From positions 62,001 to 126,000 of the forward strand of contig LADN01000070.1 in assembly GCA_000961585.1 (NCBI GenBank): a stretch of 64,000 nucleotides of DNA, in the 5' to 3' direction. Of the stretch, positions 29,605-38,951 are shown piece after piece. Made by a program: the position numbers and the translations under genes. The stretch is from Peptococcaceae bacterium BRH_c4a. GTDB lineage: Bacteria > Bacillota > Desulfotomaculia > Desulfotomaculales > Desulfocucumaceae. The notes beneath the pieces are model-generated. The model worked only from the letters and a program-made list of their open reading frames with translations. It had not been told where the DNA came from and ran no database searches. The stretch's first letter is position 1. Every line of letters starts with the position of its first letter.

Positions 29605-31035
29605 TCAAACCACCAAAGACTCTTTTCCTTGCTTCATTCTGTGGTATATAAAGACGCATATTCCCACCACGATAATCCCGGCAATAGCCGCCGGAAATTC
29701 CGGTATGGCCGACAGCGGCACAAAGAATGTGCAGCTTACCTCGGTGTGCTGAAGGTTTTGTCCTTTCAAGACATCTATCCGCCAGTTACCAGAAGCTTCA
29801 GTACCTTTTATGCTATAACTGGTGACAAACCCGCCGTTACTGTCAGCGTTGATACCTATTGTGCCCACATGGTTATTATCGCCATCATAAACCTGCAACC
29901 AGTAGCTGCCCTGTTTTTCCATGTTCTGTCCGGTTATATGAATTAACGGTGTCTGGACGCTACATGTAATCACCTGGTTCAACTTTTCCAGTAAACATAA
30001 GATTGCCGCATAGGCCTCAGCCCTCGTTAAAGTACTTTGGGACCTGAAGGTCTGGTCGGGATAACCCTGCATCATCCCTTCAAGTACCACTATCCTTACC
30101 TGATCTCTAAACCATGGAGCTATCTGTTCCGCATCGGTGAAATTTAGGTTTTCAGTTGCTCCGGCTGTGTTTTTACCTTTAAGCGCTTTTACCAGTATAC
30201 CGGCCATTTCCTGCCTGGTGATGGGTACGTCCGGGTCGAGCCTTCCTCCATATCCAAAAACCAGGCCGGCTTTGGCTGCCGCCTGCACGAACCCATAGTA
30301 CCAGGCCGACCTCTGTACATCTTCAAAAGCAGGTGGATCTGAAATAATCTCGGTAATACCAAGTGCCACTATAAGAATTCTGATGAATTCTGCCCTGGTT
30401 ATGTTTTCATCCGGGTTAAAAGTGTTATCGGGGTATTCGTTAATCATCCCCAGTCGACAGAGTTTGTATATGACGTCATGCACCCAGTGCGTCTTTGGCA
30501 AATCGTTAAAAACAATTTCTTTTGCTGTGGAAAATCTCCAGCTTGTTTCTCTGTTGTACACGGCGCCGCTTTTACTTCTCACTGTATTCCCGGGTATTGT
30601 TACAGTGTAATCGGTTTCGTACGCCAATCCTGAATGGCTAACCGTAAGCTTTCTTCCCGTCAAAGTCGAGTTAACACCGATTACGGCTTTGCCTTTATGA
30701 TCTTTAATGATGATTTTGGAAAGATCGACAGGGTCAACCTCCCTGTCCAGGGTGGCGGTTATTTGAATCTCCGGGGGCACTCCTTCAGCGTTTTTCCCAG
30801 GAAAATGATTCACAATGGTAGGGTAATTAAATACACTGTCCTGAAGGGTAGCCACCTGCACAGTTCCCCTGAAAATTTGTGACTGCCTTCCAATAGGTGA
30901 AGTTTGCTCGGACAAAGCCGCAGGGATCTCGGCTTCAGCAATGGAAGATGGCACAGTACCCGAAATGAGCAGGATCAGCAAAGCTGTACAAAAAAAGTAT
31001 ATTACCTTGAATAAAGATTTACCTTTAAAAAACAA
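29605..31035 (-). CDS. S-layer-homology protein with PEF-CTERM-type sorting tail
   Basis: A 476-residue exported protein. A signal peptide (1-34) is followed by a Big_5/SbsA-type Ig domain (about 75-170), three SLH repeats (about 175-345, for example FNDLPKTHWVHDVI and NTFNPDENITRAEF), a beta-rich domain shared with the protein at 27754-28362 (about 350-440) and a C-terminal tail: AIPEFP, a hydrophobic helix, and basic HRMKQGK. SLH repeats bind secondary cell-wall polymer, while the tail should be handled by the archaeosortase-like enzyme next door; having both anchors in one protein is unusual. Translation starts at TTG 31035 after GAGAGGGGGG. Confidence 0.85.
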   Translation of the reverse strand: MFFKGKSLFKVIYFFCTALLILLISGTVPSSIAEAEIPAALSEQTSPIGRQSQIFRGTVQVATLQDSVFNYPTIVNHFPGKNAEGVPPEIQITATLDREVDPVDLSKIIIKDHKGKAVIGVNSTLTGRKLTVSHSGLAYETDYTVTIPGNTVRSKSGAVYNRETSWRFSTAKEIVFNDLPKTHWVHDVIYKLCRLGMINEYPDNTFNPDENITRAEFIRILIVALGITEIISDPPAFEDVQRSAWYYGFVQAAAKAGLVFGYGGRLDPDVPITRQEMAGILVKALKGKNTAGATENLNFTDAEQIAPWFRDQVRIVVLEGMMQGYPDQTFRSQSTLTRAEAYAAILCLLEKLNQVITCSVQTPLIHITGQNMEKQGSYWLQVYDGDNNHVGTIGINADSNGGFVTSYSIKGTEASGNWRIDVLKGQNLQHTEVSCTFFVPLSAIPEFPAAIAGIIVVGICVFIYHRMKQGKESLVV

Positions 31036-31180
31036 TAATCATCCCCCCTCTCTTATTTTAAAAATAATCCTCCTCCTCTCACAAGTTTATGATTTCATTT
31101 ACCCTGGCCTGAATCATTCTTGAACATTAACCATAAATCCCATGACTTAAGGATGATGCAGCGCATAATCTTACAAAGAT
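31036..31180. other. Leader of the SLH/PEF-CTERM gene
   Basis: An untranslated region of about 140 bases lies between the -10 box at 31181 and the TTG start at 31035. It holds a polypurine run on the minus strand near the start codon (ribosome site) and no gene; no known riboswitch motif is recognised. Confidence 0.35.
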
Positions 31181-31321
31181 ATAATATCATACACAATTAT
31201 CCGAAACAACGAAATTTAACTGCAGTTAGTGTCGATTTACTTAATCTATTATGACATTAAAATCCATATATCCATATCATCCCGAACCAGCCATTTTGTC
31301 ATTTTATATCTAAACTAATCC
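31181..31321 (-). promoter_or_regulatory. Promoter block A upstream of the SLH/PEF-CTERM gene
   Basis: Homologous along about 140 bases to block B before the sortase gene. It has an extended -10 (TGA-TATTAT, 31181-31189) and three TTTATGTCR-like sites at 31226, 31248 and 31293 with nearly the same spacing as in block B. The remaining DNA to 31552 is A+T-rich and has no gene. Confidence 0.6.
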
Positions 31322-31552
31322 TTTAATTTGTTGCTTATCCATATTATCTGCAACCTTAGTGAGGCAAAAACAACAACATTACCCCTTATGACCTGTTTGA
31401 CAAATTTTTTACAGACACATAATAATTAATGAACTCCCGGCATAATGACTAATATTGCTTTATATTGTAATATTTTGCAAAAATAATTTTCACATTTAGT
31501 AAATTATGGTATATATAAGAGGTACTCTTTAAAGCGTGGGGGGAACACCGCC

Positions 31553-32740
31553 TTGTCCTTGTTTTTCTTTTCACTCCATAATGCGTTCCGAAAAAGGGCG
31601 GTTTCAGCCCTGGCCGTTTTAGGTGTAGCCTTTGGCACAGCATTAATGACCTTTCTTTTTTCCCTGACCGCCGGAATGGAAAGGCGGGCCGATCATACAT
31701 TCAGCGACCTTTCCAGCAGAATAATGGTTACAGGCAGGGACGCCATATTTGGTGGTCTGTTTCTGGGTATGGGAACTCCTCCAATACCATCTACTTATGC
31801 TGAGGCAATAAAAAAAATACCCCACGTAGAAAAGGTATACACCCAGGTTTCAACCATCATGAGACCCCAGAAGATAATTTACGCCATGCCACTTTACGGC
31901 TACGGTCAGCAAGAGATCTCAGAACAAGCCGGCACACCTTTTAGCAAAATAATAGAAGGTGTAGTTCCCGGGAATAACCAGGAAATGATCCTGGGAAAAA
32001 GCCTTCGGGAATACATGAGACTATTAAATTTACCCTACGAAATAGGCGGCGTTTACCAGTTTGCAGTCAATGACAAGGGGCGGTCCAGGGTAGTGGATTT
32101 AAAGGTGGTTGGAGTCTACCATACCGGAAACGAGGTTCTGGACGGGGCCTTCAGCGGTTATGAAAAACTTGCCCGGGATATCGGGAAAATCCCAGCCGGG
32201 AAAATAACCGCGATAAATGTCTCGGTGGATGGCATACAAAATGTCGAGACGGTGGCCAAGGCCATACAAACCGAATTGTCGGGGAAAGTTCCCGAGGTGC
32301 AGGTGGTGGTCCCCAGAGAGGTGCTTACCCCGCTCAAAAACATTATGGATATATTTGGAAGGTTTCTTATGGCGGTCTCACTGGTGGCAGTAATTGCCGG
32401 GGGGCTTTCCATCGTGGTGGTTATGCTTTTATCCGTTGTCAGCCGCATGAAAGAATTCGGTGTGTTGAAAGCCCTGGGATGGACACCTTCCAATATAATT
32501 TTTATGGTGCTGGTGGAGTCCCTGGCGCTGAGCATTTTGGGGTCAGCCCTTGGTATAGCGCTGGGCTGCGGAGGCCTGGCGCTGGCCAGGACTTTCATAG
32601 CCCCGGACATTGCTGTTCTGACCTGGAAGGTGACCGCTGTTGTGTGTCTTTCCGGAATCATCATTGGGGTGGCCGGGGGTATATACCCTGCTTTTCGGGC
32701 AAATAGTGCGACGCCGTCAAAAATATTGCGGGAGGCATAG
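31553..32740 (+). CDS. ABC transporter permease (MacB/FtsX type)
   Basis: A 395-residue permease starting at TTG 31553 with a GGGGGG ribosome site. It has one N-terminal helix (about 17-40), a large external MacB-like periplasmic core domain, and three C-terminal helices (about 268-295, 318-345 and 360-380) with the FtsX-type motif MKEFGVLKALGWTPSNI. Such permeases move lipids, peptides or lipoproteins, or act as mechanotransmitters. The ATP-binding partner is encoded 19 bases downstream. Confidence 0.93.
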   Translation: MSLFFFSLHNAFRKRAVSALAVLGVAFGTALMTFLFSLTAGMERRADHTFSDLSSRIMVTGRDAIFGGLFLGMGTPPIPSTYAEAIKKIPHVEKVYTQVSTIMRPQKIIYAMPLYGYGQQEISEQAGTPFSKIIEGVVPGNNQEMILGKSLREYMRLLNLPYEIGGVYQFAVNDKGRSRVVDLKVVGVYHTGNEVLDGAFSGYEKLARDIGKIPAGKITAINVSVDGIQNVETVAKAIQTELSGKVPEVQVVVPREVLTPLKNIMDIFGRFLMAVSLVAVIAGGLSIVVVMLLSVVSRMKEFGVLKALGWTPSNIIFMVLVESLALSILGSALGIALGCGGLALARTFIAPDIAVLTWKVTAVVCLSGIIIGVAGGIYPAFRANSATPSKILREA

Positions 32741-32759
32741 ATTTCTGGAGGCTTTTAAT

Positions 32760-33443
32760 ATGCAGCAAAACAATATATTGATTTCTGTTAAGAACCTGAC
32801 AAAAACGTACGGAAAAGGCAACCTTGCAGCCAGGGTGCTGGATTTAAAACACCTGGAAATAATGGAAGGTGACTTTATTTCGGTCACAGGTCCCTCCGGG
32901 TGCGGTAAAAGCACCCTGCTGAACCTTCTCAGTGCTCTGGACAGACCCAGTGGAGGGGATATTTTTTTCAGGGGGGAGAATATTGTCGGCCTGAACGAGA
33001 CAGCCCTTTGCAAATACCGCAAAGCTAAAATAGGCTTTGTATTCCAATCGCACCATCTCATTCCCTCTCTAAACGCACTGAAGAACGTACTGCTGCCGGC
33101 ATTAACCACCGGGAACGGGTTTCCGGGGCGTGCACGGGAATTGCTTGGCATGGTGGGGCTGGCAGGAAAGGAAAGGCGCCTGCCGGGACAGCTTTCAGGG
33201 GGAGAGCAGCAGAGGGTGGCCATTGCCCGATCACTGATAATGGACCCGGATCTAATCCTGGCCGACGAACCTACAGGCAACCTGGACACAGCATCCGGTG
33301 AGATAATACTTGATCTGTTTAAGAGATTAAACCGCCTGGGCAAAACAATGATTATGGCAACCCACGACCCCCAGGTGGCAGGAGCCTGCGGAAGAATTAT
33401 ACGGCTGCGGGACGGCAGGATTGTTAGCGACAGCCGACTTTAA
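32760..33443 (+). CDS. ABC transporter ATP-binding protein (LolD/MacB type)
   Basis: I use ATG 32760, preceded by GGAGG, instead of the upstream in-frame start. The 227-residue protein has Walker A GPSGCGKST, Q-loop VFQSHHL, the ABC signature LSGGEQQRVAIARSL, Walker B LILADEPTGNLD and an H-loop ATHDP. These are the traits of the small MacB/LolD/FtsE-like ATPases that pair with the permease encoded just upstream. No membrane-fusion protein gene is adjacent. Confidence 0.95.
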   Translation: MQQNNILISVKNLTKTYGKGNLAARVLDLKHLEIMEGDFISVTGPSGCGKSTLLNLLSALDRPSGGDIFFRGENIVGLNETALCKYRKAKIGFVFQSHHLIPSLNALKNVLLPALTTGNGFPGRARELLGMVGLAGKERRLPGQLSGGEQQRVAIARSLIMDPDLILADEPTGNLDTASGEIILDLFKRLNRLGKTMIMATHDPQVAGACGRIIRLRDGRIVSDSRL

Positions 33444-33660
33444 TAGCGACCCCAAAGATGCCTGGATTGCACAAAGGTGCTTTAACGTTTTATCACACTA
33501 AAGCATCATATGCTTAAACTAACGATAAAAAGACCGCCCTACGGGCTGGCCGGAATTCAGAATTCGGACTGACTTGCCGCTAACGCGGCATCACAGCTTA
33601 TTAAGCCCTTGAGAATTTTTGCCAGGAATACCGTCTATTCTGGATTCTGACGCATAAGCA
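33444..33660. other. Intergenic region with short repeats
   Basis: This 217-base gap holds no gene. GAATTCAGAATTCGGACTGA and TATTCTGGATTCTGACGC belong to the dispersed TTCTGGATTC-type repeat set. A small GC hairpin GCCC-TAC-GGGC (near 33537-33547) with T's on the minus strand could weakly terminate leftward transcription. Confidence 0.4.
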
Positions 33661-34314
33661 TTACATTTTATTGATAGGCAATTGCCCGGCCCTTGCGCTT
33701 TTCCTCGCTTCGTAGGTTTCTTTGGCCCTGAGGGCTGCATCTGTAGGGAAAGAATTTGACCTGAGTTCACCCTCGAAGGCTTCCAGTATGGAATAAACCT
33801 GGGAATCGCACTCGGCTTCCAGGGACTTGCCGGCAGAGTAGTATTTGTTTATCAAAGGAGATATATCAGCGTTGGGGTTTGACTTCCTAACGCTGCTGTA
33901 TTCCTGCATGGCGGAGGCAACCAGTCCGTTTAGTCTTCCTTCATAGGAGGCGGCCAGGGACTGGAGCCTGGAAATATAGTTCTGCTCAATCTGTCTGCGC
34001 AGGAGTTCAACCCCTCCGCCGGAAAATGGCGGCTGTTTCGTTGACCTGGCTTCGGACTCCTCTCTTTTAGCGGCCTCAACCTTCGCAGGGGCAGCAGGCG
34101 ATGGAGCATCGTTTTTCATTACCTCTTCAATATCCCCGGCGGGGATTACTTCCACAAAATCCTTATGATTATAGCGAAGGTCTCCGATGTGATTTTGTAA
34201 ATCACTGCTTTTCCTATCCTGCTTTTTAACCGTGTAGGCATTAAACAGAAAACCCCCATAAAAACCAGACGAAAAAACAACAAGCAGCATAAGAAATAAA
34301 GCCTTTCTTGTCAT
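33661..34314 (-). CDS. Membrane-anchored helical protein of unknown function
   Basis: From the ATG at 34314 (AAAGGGTG about 9 bases upstream; a GTG at 34323 is too close) this is a 217-residue protein. A transmembrane or signal helix (LFLMLLVVFSSGFYGGFLF) is followed by a low-complexity Ala/Pro/Lys/Glu linker (about 65-100) and a helical, charged C-terminal domain of about 115 residues with coiled-coil character. No family is recognised. It is divergent from the large SLH gene and might work at the envelope. Confidence 0.55.
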   Translation of the reverse strand: MTRKALFLMLLVVFSSGFYGGFLFNAYTVKKQDRKSSDLQNHIGDLRYNHKDFVEVIPAGDIEEVMKNDAPSPAAPAKVEAAKREESEARSTKQPPFSGGGVELLRRQIEQNYISRLQSLAASYEGRLNGLVASAMQEYSSVRKSNPNADISPLINKYYSAGKSLEAECDSQVYSILEAFEGELRSNSFPTDAALRAKETYEARKSARAGQLPINKM

Positions 34315-34535
34315 ATCATACACCCTTTATAACGTTGTTCTTCCATATTGTAACATATGTACCTTATAATGTCATGATGGATTCCCTATTAAATAACTTA
34401 ATTTTCCATCTAAAAAGGAATGAATGAGTTTTTCTTGAATATCTTCGTCATGTATTTATATGCCAGTAATGGGAGGTGCTGCCATATAGTATAAATACTT
34501 TACTATAAAAAAGTTAAACAGGAGGTAGAAGTAGG

Positions 34536-37337
34536 GTGAGGAAGTACGTAAGTTTTCAGGTATTGGTTTTAATCCTGTTGGCATTTATTCTGTTCGGCGT
34601 TGTTTTATTTAACGTGCCAACCAGAGCATCGGCCTACACCATTGACGACGCCATAACAAATCTGCAAAAGGTATATGACAAACTGAACCAGGACCCCGCC
34701 GGGAAGAGTGCAGTAATAACAGCCAAGTCCAATCTACAGAATATAACAGGGAACCCGGTCTCCGGACCCTGGCCGGGTGTTTTCAGTTATCTGTATAACG
34801 AAACAGTTAGAACAAAACTCCAATGCACAGAGCAGGAAGCAAAGCAAAAAATTATCGATTTTATCTGCGACCTTGCGGCAATGCAGTATACTTCCAACGC
34901 CACGGAATTGAGAAGCTACATGGAAAGTTTCAAGACGGAACATTCATCCACCGTAACCAAGCTCTTCGGAAACGATTTTACAGTGGATGACCTATGTAAC
35001 TATTTTCTTTCGGCCAAAAATCATATCCCGGGCGCCATCAGTCAAAGCCCGCAGGGCCTGCTGAACATCGCCATGGGCAACTACCTGCAGATACGGCAAC
35101 ACGAAAAAGAGTGGATTCGTAATGCCCTTAACGCTGCAGCCACCGGAAGGCACAGTACTTTCCCCGGTAAGCTCAGTGCCATAGGTTGGAGCATCGACAA
35201 GTTGGTTGACGCCAAGGACCAGGTCAGCAGCCATGTAGATCCCGGCTTTGTCGCTGAAATAGCCCTGATGAAGGCCTACATAAGGTCGGAGACAATGTTT
35301 ATCATAAACGGGAGCCCTCTGCCGCCGGGTTCGCCCATTGTTCTCACAAAGGGGACTTCGGTGCCCTGCACCCTTTCAATACTGGGTTTCTCCCAGGCCG
35401 GCCTAATTGCAAACTGGCTGACTGATAACACATCCGTCGCCAGGATTGAGAACCGCAATATTATAGCAGTCAACCCCGGCGCCACCCGGGTGATAGCCTA
35501 CAACCGGGACCCGGACAGTGAATGGGCCTTAATAGCTGCGGTAATTGTACCGGGGCCGCCCGGAAATGTATCCTTCACAGATAATGACCTGGACCCGGGT
35601 CAGTTGGGAGGCGCAATCACATTCTACAGCACTCCGGAAGAATCTGTCATAAGCAAGTACAGGGCCTATTTCCTTGATCAAGGCGGCAACCGCACGGGTG
35701 AAATAGGAGAAGTCAACAAAGGCCCCGCCAACAGGGATTCCAACGGAAGATACAGAATAACCGTCCCGGACAACACTGTAATGCCGGCACTTGCTGTAAA
35801 AATCGGCGTATACTCGGTAAACAACAATGAAATCGTCAGCGACCCGGCCACAACAACCATTATCGACTTAATCCGGGCTGGAACAGTCCAGAACGCCCCG
35901 GTAACAGTTAATGTGAATCAGCGGGAAAGCACACAGGGGGCTCTGGAAATAACGTCCGCCCCAACCGTTTCAGGCAGCACCGCAACATATACCCTGCCTG
36001 AAGTAAAAATAACATCCTCTACAAGTGCAGGCACTGTAGCAGTTGCCATTCCGCCAGGAACAACCATTTCTGGAGACACCTCGACATGGAGCGGGGTGAT
36101 CAATGTTCCCACCGTAGTTTCAAGAACGGAAGCCGAACTGGGTATCGGGCAAAACGCAGCGGTCCATTCAGTCATAGAGATTGGTTTCGGCGATGTACAA
36201 CTAACCCTAGGCAGTGCGGCCCGTATTCTATTAACAAATCAGGCGGGTAAAAGGGTGGGTTATTCCAGAAACGGTGTTTTTACGGAAATTACAACTGATT
36301 GCCAGGAAGATACCCAGGCCTGGGCTGATGCAAACCTGCCAGCAGGAGGAGATGGTAAGAAAGATGTCGGAAGCGACCTGGTGGTTTGGACGAAGCACTT
36401 TACCAGATTTGTAACCTTCAGTCAGAGTTCTTCATCCGGCGGGGGTGGCGGAGGCAGTTATTCGGCGCCGGGAGCGTCGGAATTATTCCCGGTAAAAGAC
36501 GCCCATGGTGTCGACCCGGATATCATAATCACCGCAACTTTTGATATGGACGTTGAGGTTGTGGATCTGTCAAAAATCACCATACAGGACTCCGTAGGCA
36601 ATAAGACCGGTGGTGTGACCACTATCCTGGACGGCAGAAAACTCATTATCAATCACGATAAACTTGCATACCTTACCAAATACACGGTAACGATACCCGG
36701 AAATGCTGTTAAAGGAAAAAGCGGCGGCAAATTCAACGATAAAATCAGCTGGAGCTTTACCACCCGGGATAAAGATATGAGTTTTAGTGATTTGCCAAAG
36801 ACCCACTGGGCACTGGAAGACATTAAAAAACTGTACCGGCTGGATATTATTCACGGCTACCCCGGCAACACCCTGCGACCGGAAGCCAGCATAACCCGGG
36901 CCGAGTTTGCGGTGATACTGGCAAAAGCCCTCGGCATTCCCGGGCGGGATTCCGGTGAGCCCGTCTTCCTGGACGTGCCGGATACGGCCTGGTATTTCGG
37001 ATGCGTTCAGGCCATGGCCAAGGCCGGCCTGGCAAAAGGTTTCGAAGGTAAATTCAGCCCGGGTGAACTCATCACCAGGCAGGAAATGGCTGTTATGCTG
37101 GCAAATGCGCTAAAAGGCAAGGGCGCTACGGCAACATTTGAAAGCATGGTATTTTCAGATGTGGATAAAATAGCCCCCTGGGCAAGAGATTCCATTGCCA
37201 GGGCAGTTAAAGAAGGGCTTATGCTGGGCTACCCCGACGGCTCCTTCGGACCCCAAGGATACGCCACCAGGGCCGAGGTCTGCTCCGTAACATGCCGGCT
37301 GCTGGACAAAAATAAAATTCCAGAATCCAAAATTTAG
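34536..37337 (+). CDS. Large S-layer-homology surface protein
   Basis: A 933-residue exported protein from GTG 34536 (GGAGGTAG upstream). A signal peptide ends near residue 33 (RASA). A helical domain (to about 240), a bacterial Ig-like domain (about 255-345), further beta domains, a Gly-rich linker (SSSGGGGGGSYS), a Big_5/SbsA-type domain (about 645-740) and three SLH repeats (about 745-920) follow. The Big_5 plus SLH block is homologous to that of 29605-31035, but this protein has no PEF-CTERM tail. It is probably an S-layer or outer-surface structural protein bound to cell-wall polymer. Confidence 0.88.
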   Translation: MRKYVSFQVLVLILLAFILFGVVLFNVPTRASAYTIDDAITNLQKVYDKLNQDPAGKSAVITAKSNLQNITGNPVSGPWPGVFSYLYNETVRTKLQCTEQEAKQKIIDFICDLAAMQYTSNATELRSYMESFKTEHSSTVTKLFGNDFTVDDLCNYFLSAKNHIPGAISQSPQGLLNIAMGNYLQIRQHEKEWIRNALNAAATGRHSTFPGKLSAIGWSIDKLVDAKDQVSSHVDPGFVAEIALMKAYIRSETMFIINGSPLPPGSPIVLTKGTSVPCTLSILGFSQAGLIANWLTDNTSVARIENRNIIAVNPGATRVIAYNRDPDSEWALIAAVIVPGPPGNVSFTDNDLDPGQLGGAITFYSTPEESVISKYRAYFLDQGGNRTGEIGEVNKGPANRDSNGRYRITVPDNTVMPALAVKIGVYSVNNNEIVSDPATTTIIDLIRAGTVQNAPVTVNVNQRESTQGALEITSAPTVSGSTATYTLPEVKITSSTSAGTVAVAIPPGTTISGDTSTWSGVINVPTVVSRTEAELGIGQNAAVHSVIEIGFGDVQLTLGSAARILLTNQAGKRVGYSRNGVFTEITTDCQEDTQAWADANLPAGGDGKKDVGSDLVVWTKHFTRFVTFSQSSSSGGGGGGSYSAPGASELFPVKDAHGVDPDIIITATFDMDVEVVDLSKITIQDSVGNKTGGVTTILDGRKLIINHDKLAYLTKYTVTIPGNAVKGKSGGKFNDKISWSFTTRDKDMSFSDLPKTHWALEDIKKLYRLDIIHGYPGNTLRPEASITRAEFAVILAKALGIPGRDSGEPVFLDVPDTAWYFGCVQAMAKAGLAKGFEGKFSPGELITRQEMAVMLANALKGKGATATFESMVFSDVDKIAPWARDSIARAVKEGLMLGYPDGSFGPQGYATRAEVCSVTCRLLDKNKIPESKI

Positions 37338-37371
37338 GATCACAAGCTTAGCGTAATTCATTGATTAACAT

Positions 37372-37416
37372 AAAAAAGGGAGCCGGGGGAGTGGTACTCC
37401 CCCGGCTCCCTTTTTT
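37372..37416 (+). terminator. Strong bidirectional terminator
   Basis: GGGAGCCGGGGGAG and CTCCCCCGGCTCCC form a perfect stem around TGGTA, flanked by A6 and T6, ending the SLH gene transcript. The next 275 bases to 37692 are A+T-rich and hold only the promoter region of the following gene. Confidence 0.95.
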
Positions 37417-37692
37417 CAGCAAGAAAAATTTATCGACAGATTATGTTCGGGAAAAGAAATGTGCTCACTAAAAAATATCGCTTTTCACTGTAGAGGCTCA
37501 CAAATAATTGGAAATAACAGGAAATATATGCCCCGGCGTACATGCTGACGAATTGATAAATTTTCAGTCGTCAAATATACCTATTTAAGGTATATTATAG
37601 TAATTTTTGAGTTGGCTTTTGGACTTTAAGCATGTAGAATAACAAATGAATTACCAGAAAGTACCCATACATAAAAAATGAGGTAATTAAGT

Positions 37693-38922
37693 ATGATTTA
37701 TGATGTGGTTGTTATAGGAGGAGGGCCGGTCGGCTGCTTTACCGCAGCGGAAATCGCAAAAAACGGCCTCAAAGTATTAGTGGTTGAAGAACACAAAAAA
37801 ATAGGTAATCCGGTGCAGTGCGCCGGATTGGTTTCACCCCGCACCATGGCGCTGGCCTCTGCCCCCAAAGACCTGGTTATGAATGAATACAGCAGCGCAA
37901 GGATACTATCCCCTCTGGGAGGCGAACTTTTGATTGAGGGTGACAGGGTTCACGCCCAGGCGATAAACAGGGCGGCCTTCGACAGGCACATGGCCAGCCA
38001 GGCTCTGGAGACCGGCGCAGAAATAATAACCTCGGCCAGGGCCACAAAAATCTACGCCCTCCCCGAAGGTTTCACGGTGACGGTGAGCGCAGCCGGTAAA
38101 ACACATTTCGTTGACTGCAGGCTTTTAATCGGCGCGGACGGTGTAAACTCCAGGGTCTCCCGGTGGCTCGGACTACAGCAGGTTAATCAAAAAGTCTACA
38201 TGTACGCCGGGGATTTTGAGCTGTCAGATCCCAACCCCGGCGAGGTGACCGTACTGCTGGGACAAAGCTACTCCCCGGGCTGGTTCGGCTGGATTATACC
38301 GCTGGACGGCAGGACCGCCCGGGTAGGCGTAGGCAGTATTTACAATGACAAATCCTCCAGGCATTACCTCAAAAGCATGATCAGACACTTTCCCTCCAGG
38401 TTCAAGAATTTTAAGGAATTAAGGTATACCGGAGGCTCAGTTCCCTTTAGCATCATGAAAAAGATATATTCCTCCCACGCCATGCTGGTGGGGGACGCTG
38501 CCGCCCAGACCAAGCCCATGTCCGGCGGAGGTATATACACCGGACTAAGGAGCGCGCAAATCTGCTCCCGGGTGGCCGTAAGGGCCCTCATGGAAGACAG
38601 GCTTCATGATGCATCCCTCTACGAGTACCAGTCACTCTGGAACAAGGAATTTCGCTCTGAATTCCGGTCCGGCCTAAAGCATAGGGAGGTCTACAACAGC
38701 ATGAGCGACCGGGAAATAGAAAGCCTGCTCAGTTTCCTGGACCGCCCGTACTGGCGCAGTCTCATTGCCGGCCACGGAGACATTGACTACCCCTCCTGGC
38801 TGGCCCGCCGCCTCTTTAGCGCTGGGCCGTGGGTACAAAAGTTTGCGTTGGCGGCGGTGGAGTTGACTGGTTATAGGGAAAGGCTTAGGAGAGATACTAA
38901 AGATCTAAAAGCAACACCATAA
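37693..38922 (+). CDS. Geranylgeranyl-reductase-family flavoprotein
   Basis: A 409-residue FAD enzyme with the N-terminal dinucleotide motif VVVIGGGPVGCFTAAEIA, the conserved GNPVQCAGLVSPR segment with its Cys, a second FAD motif RLLIGADGVNSRVSRWLG, and GDAAAQTKPMSGGGIYTGL near residue 275, all diagnostic of the geranylgeranyl reductase family. These enzymes saturate isoprenoid double bonds, for example in archaeal lipids, menaquinone side chains or polyprenol carriers. Placement at the head of a polysaccharide cluster suggests it reduces the lipid carrier (inference). AGGTAATTAAGT precedes the ATG. Confidence 0.9.
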   Translation: MIYDVVVIGGGPVGCFTAAEIAKNGLKVLVVEEHKKIGNPVQCAGLVSPRTMALASAPKDLVMNEYSSARILSPLGGELLIEGDRVHAQAINRAAFDRHMASQALETGAEIITSARATKIYALPEGFTVTVSAAGKTHFVDCRLLIGADGVNSRVSRWLGLQQVNQKVYMYAGDFELSDPNPGEVTVLLGQSYSPGWFGWIIPLDGRTARVGVGSIYNDKSSRHYLKSMIRHFPSRFKNFKELRYTGGSVPFSIMKKIYSSHAMLVGDAAAQTKPMSGGGIYTGLRSAQICSRVAVRALMEDRLHDASLYEYQSLWNKEFRSEFRSGLKHREVYNSMSDREIESLLSFLDRPYWRSLIAGHGDIDYPSWLARRLFSAGPWVQKFALAAVELTGYRERLRRDTKDLKATP

Positions 38923-38951
38923 ATCTAATCTATATGTGGAGTTGATAATGA

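Noticed and set aside
31036-31552. A riboswitch (for example c-di-GMP type) before the SLH gene
   Set aside because: None of the conserved core bases of known riboswitches could be found; the region is better explained as a promoter block.
33530-33555. A terminator for leftward transcription
   Set aside because: The stem is only about 4 bp and lies more than 100 bases from the stop of the gene on that strand.
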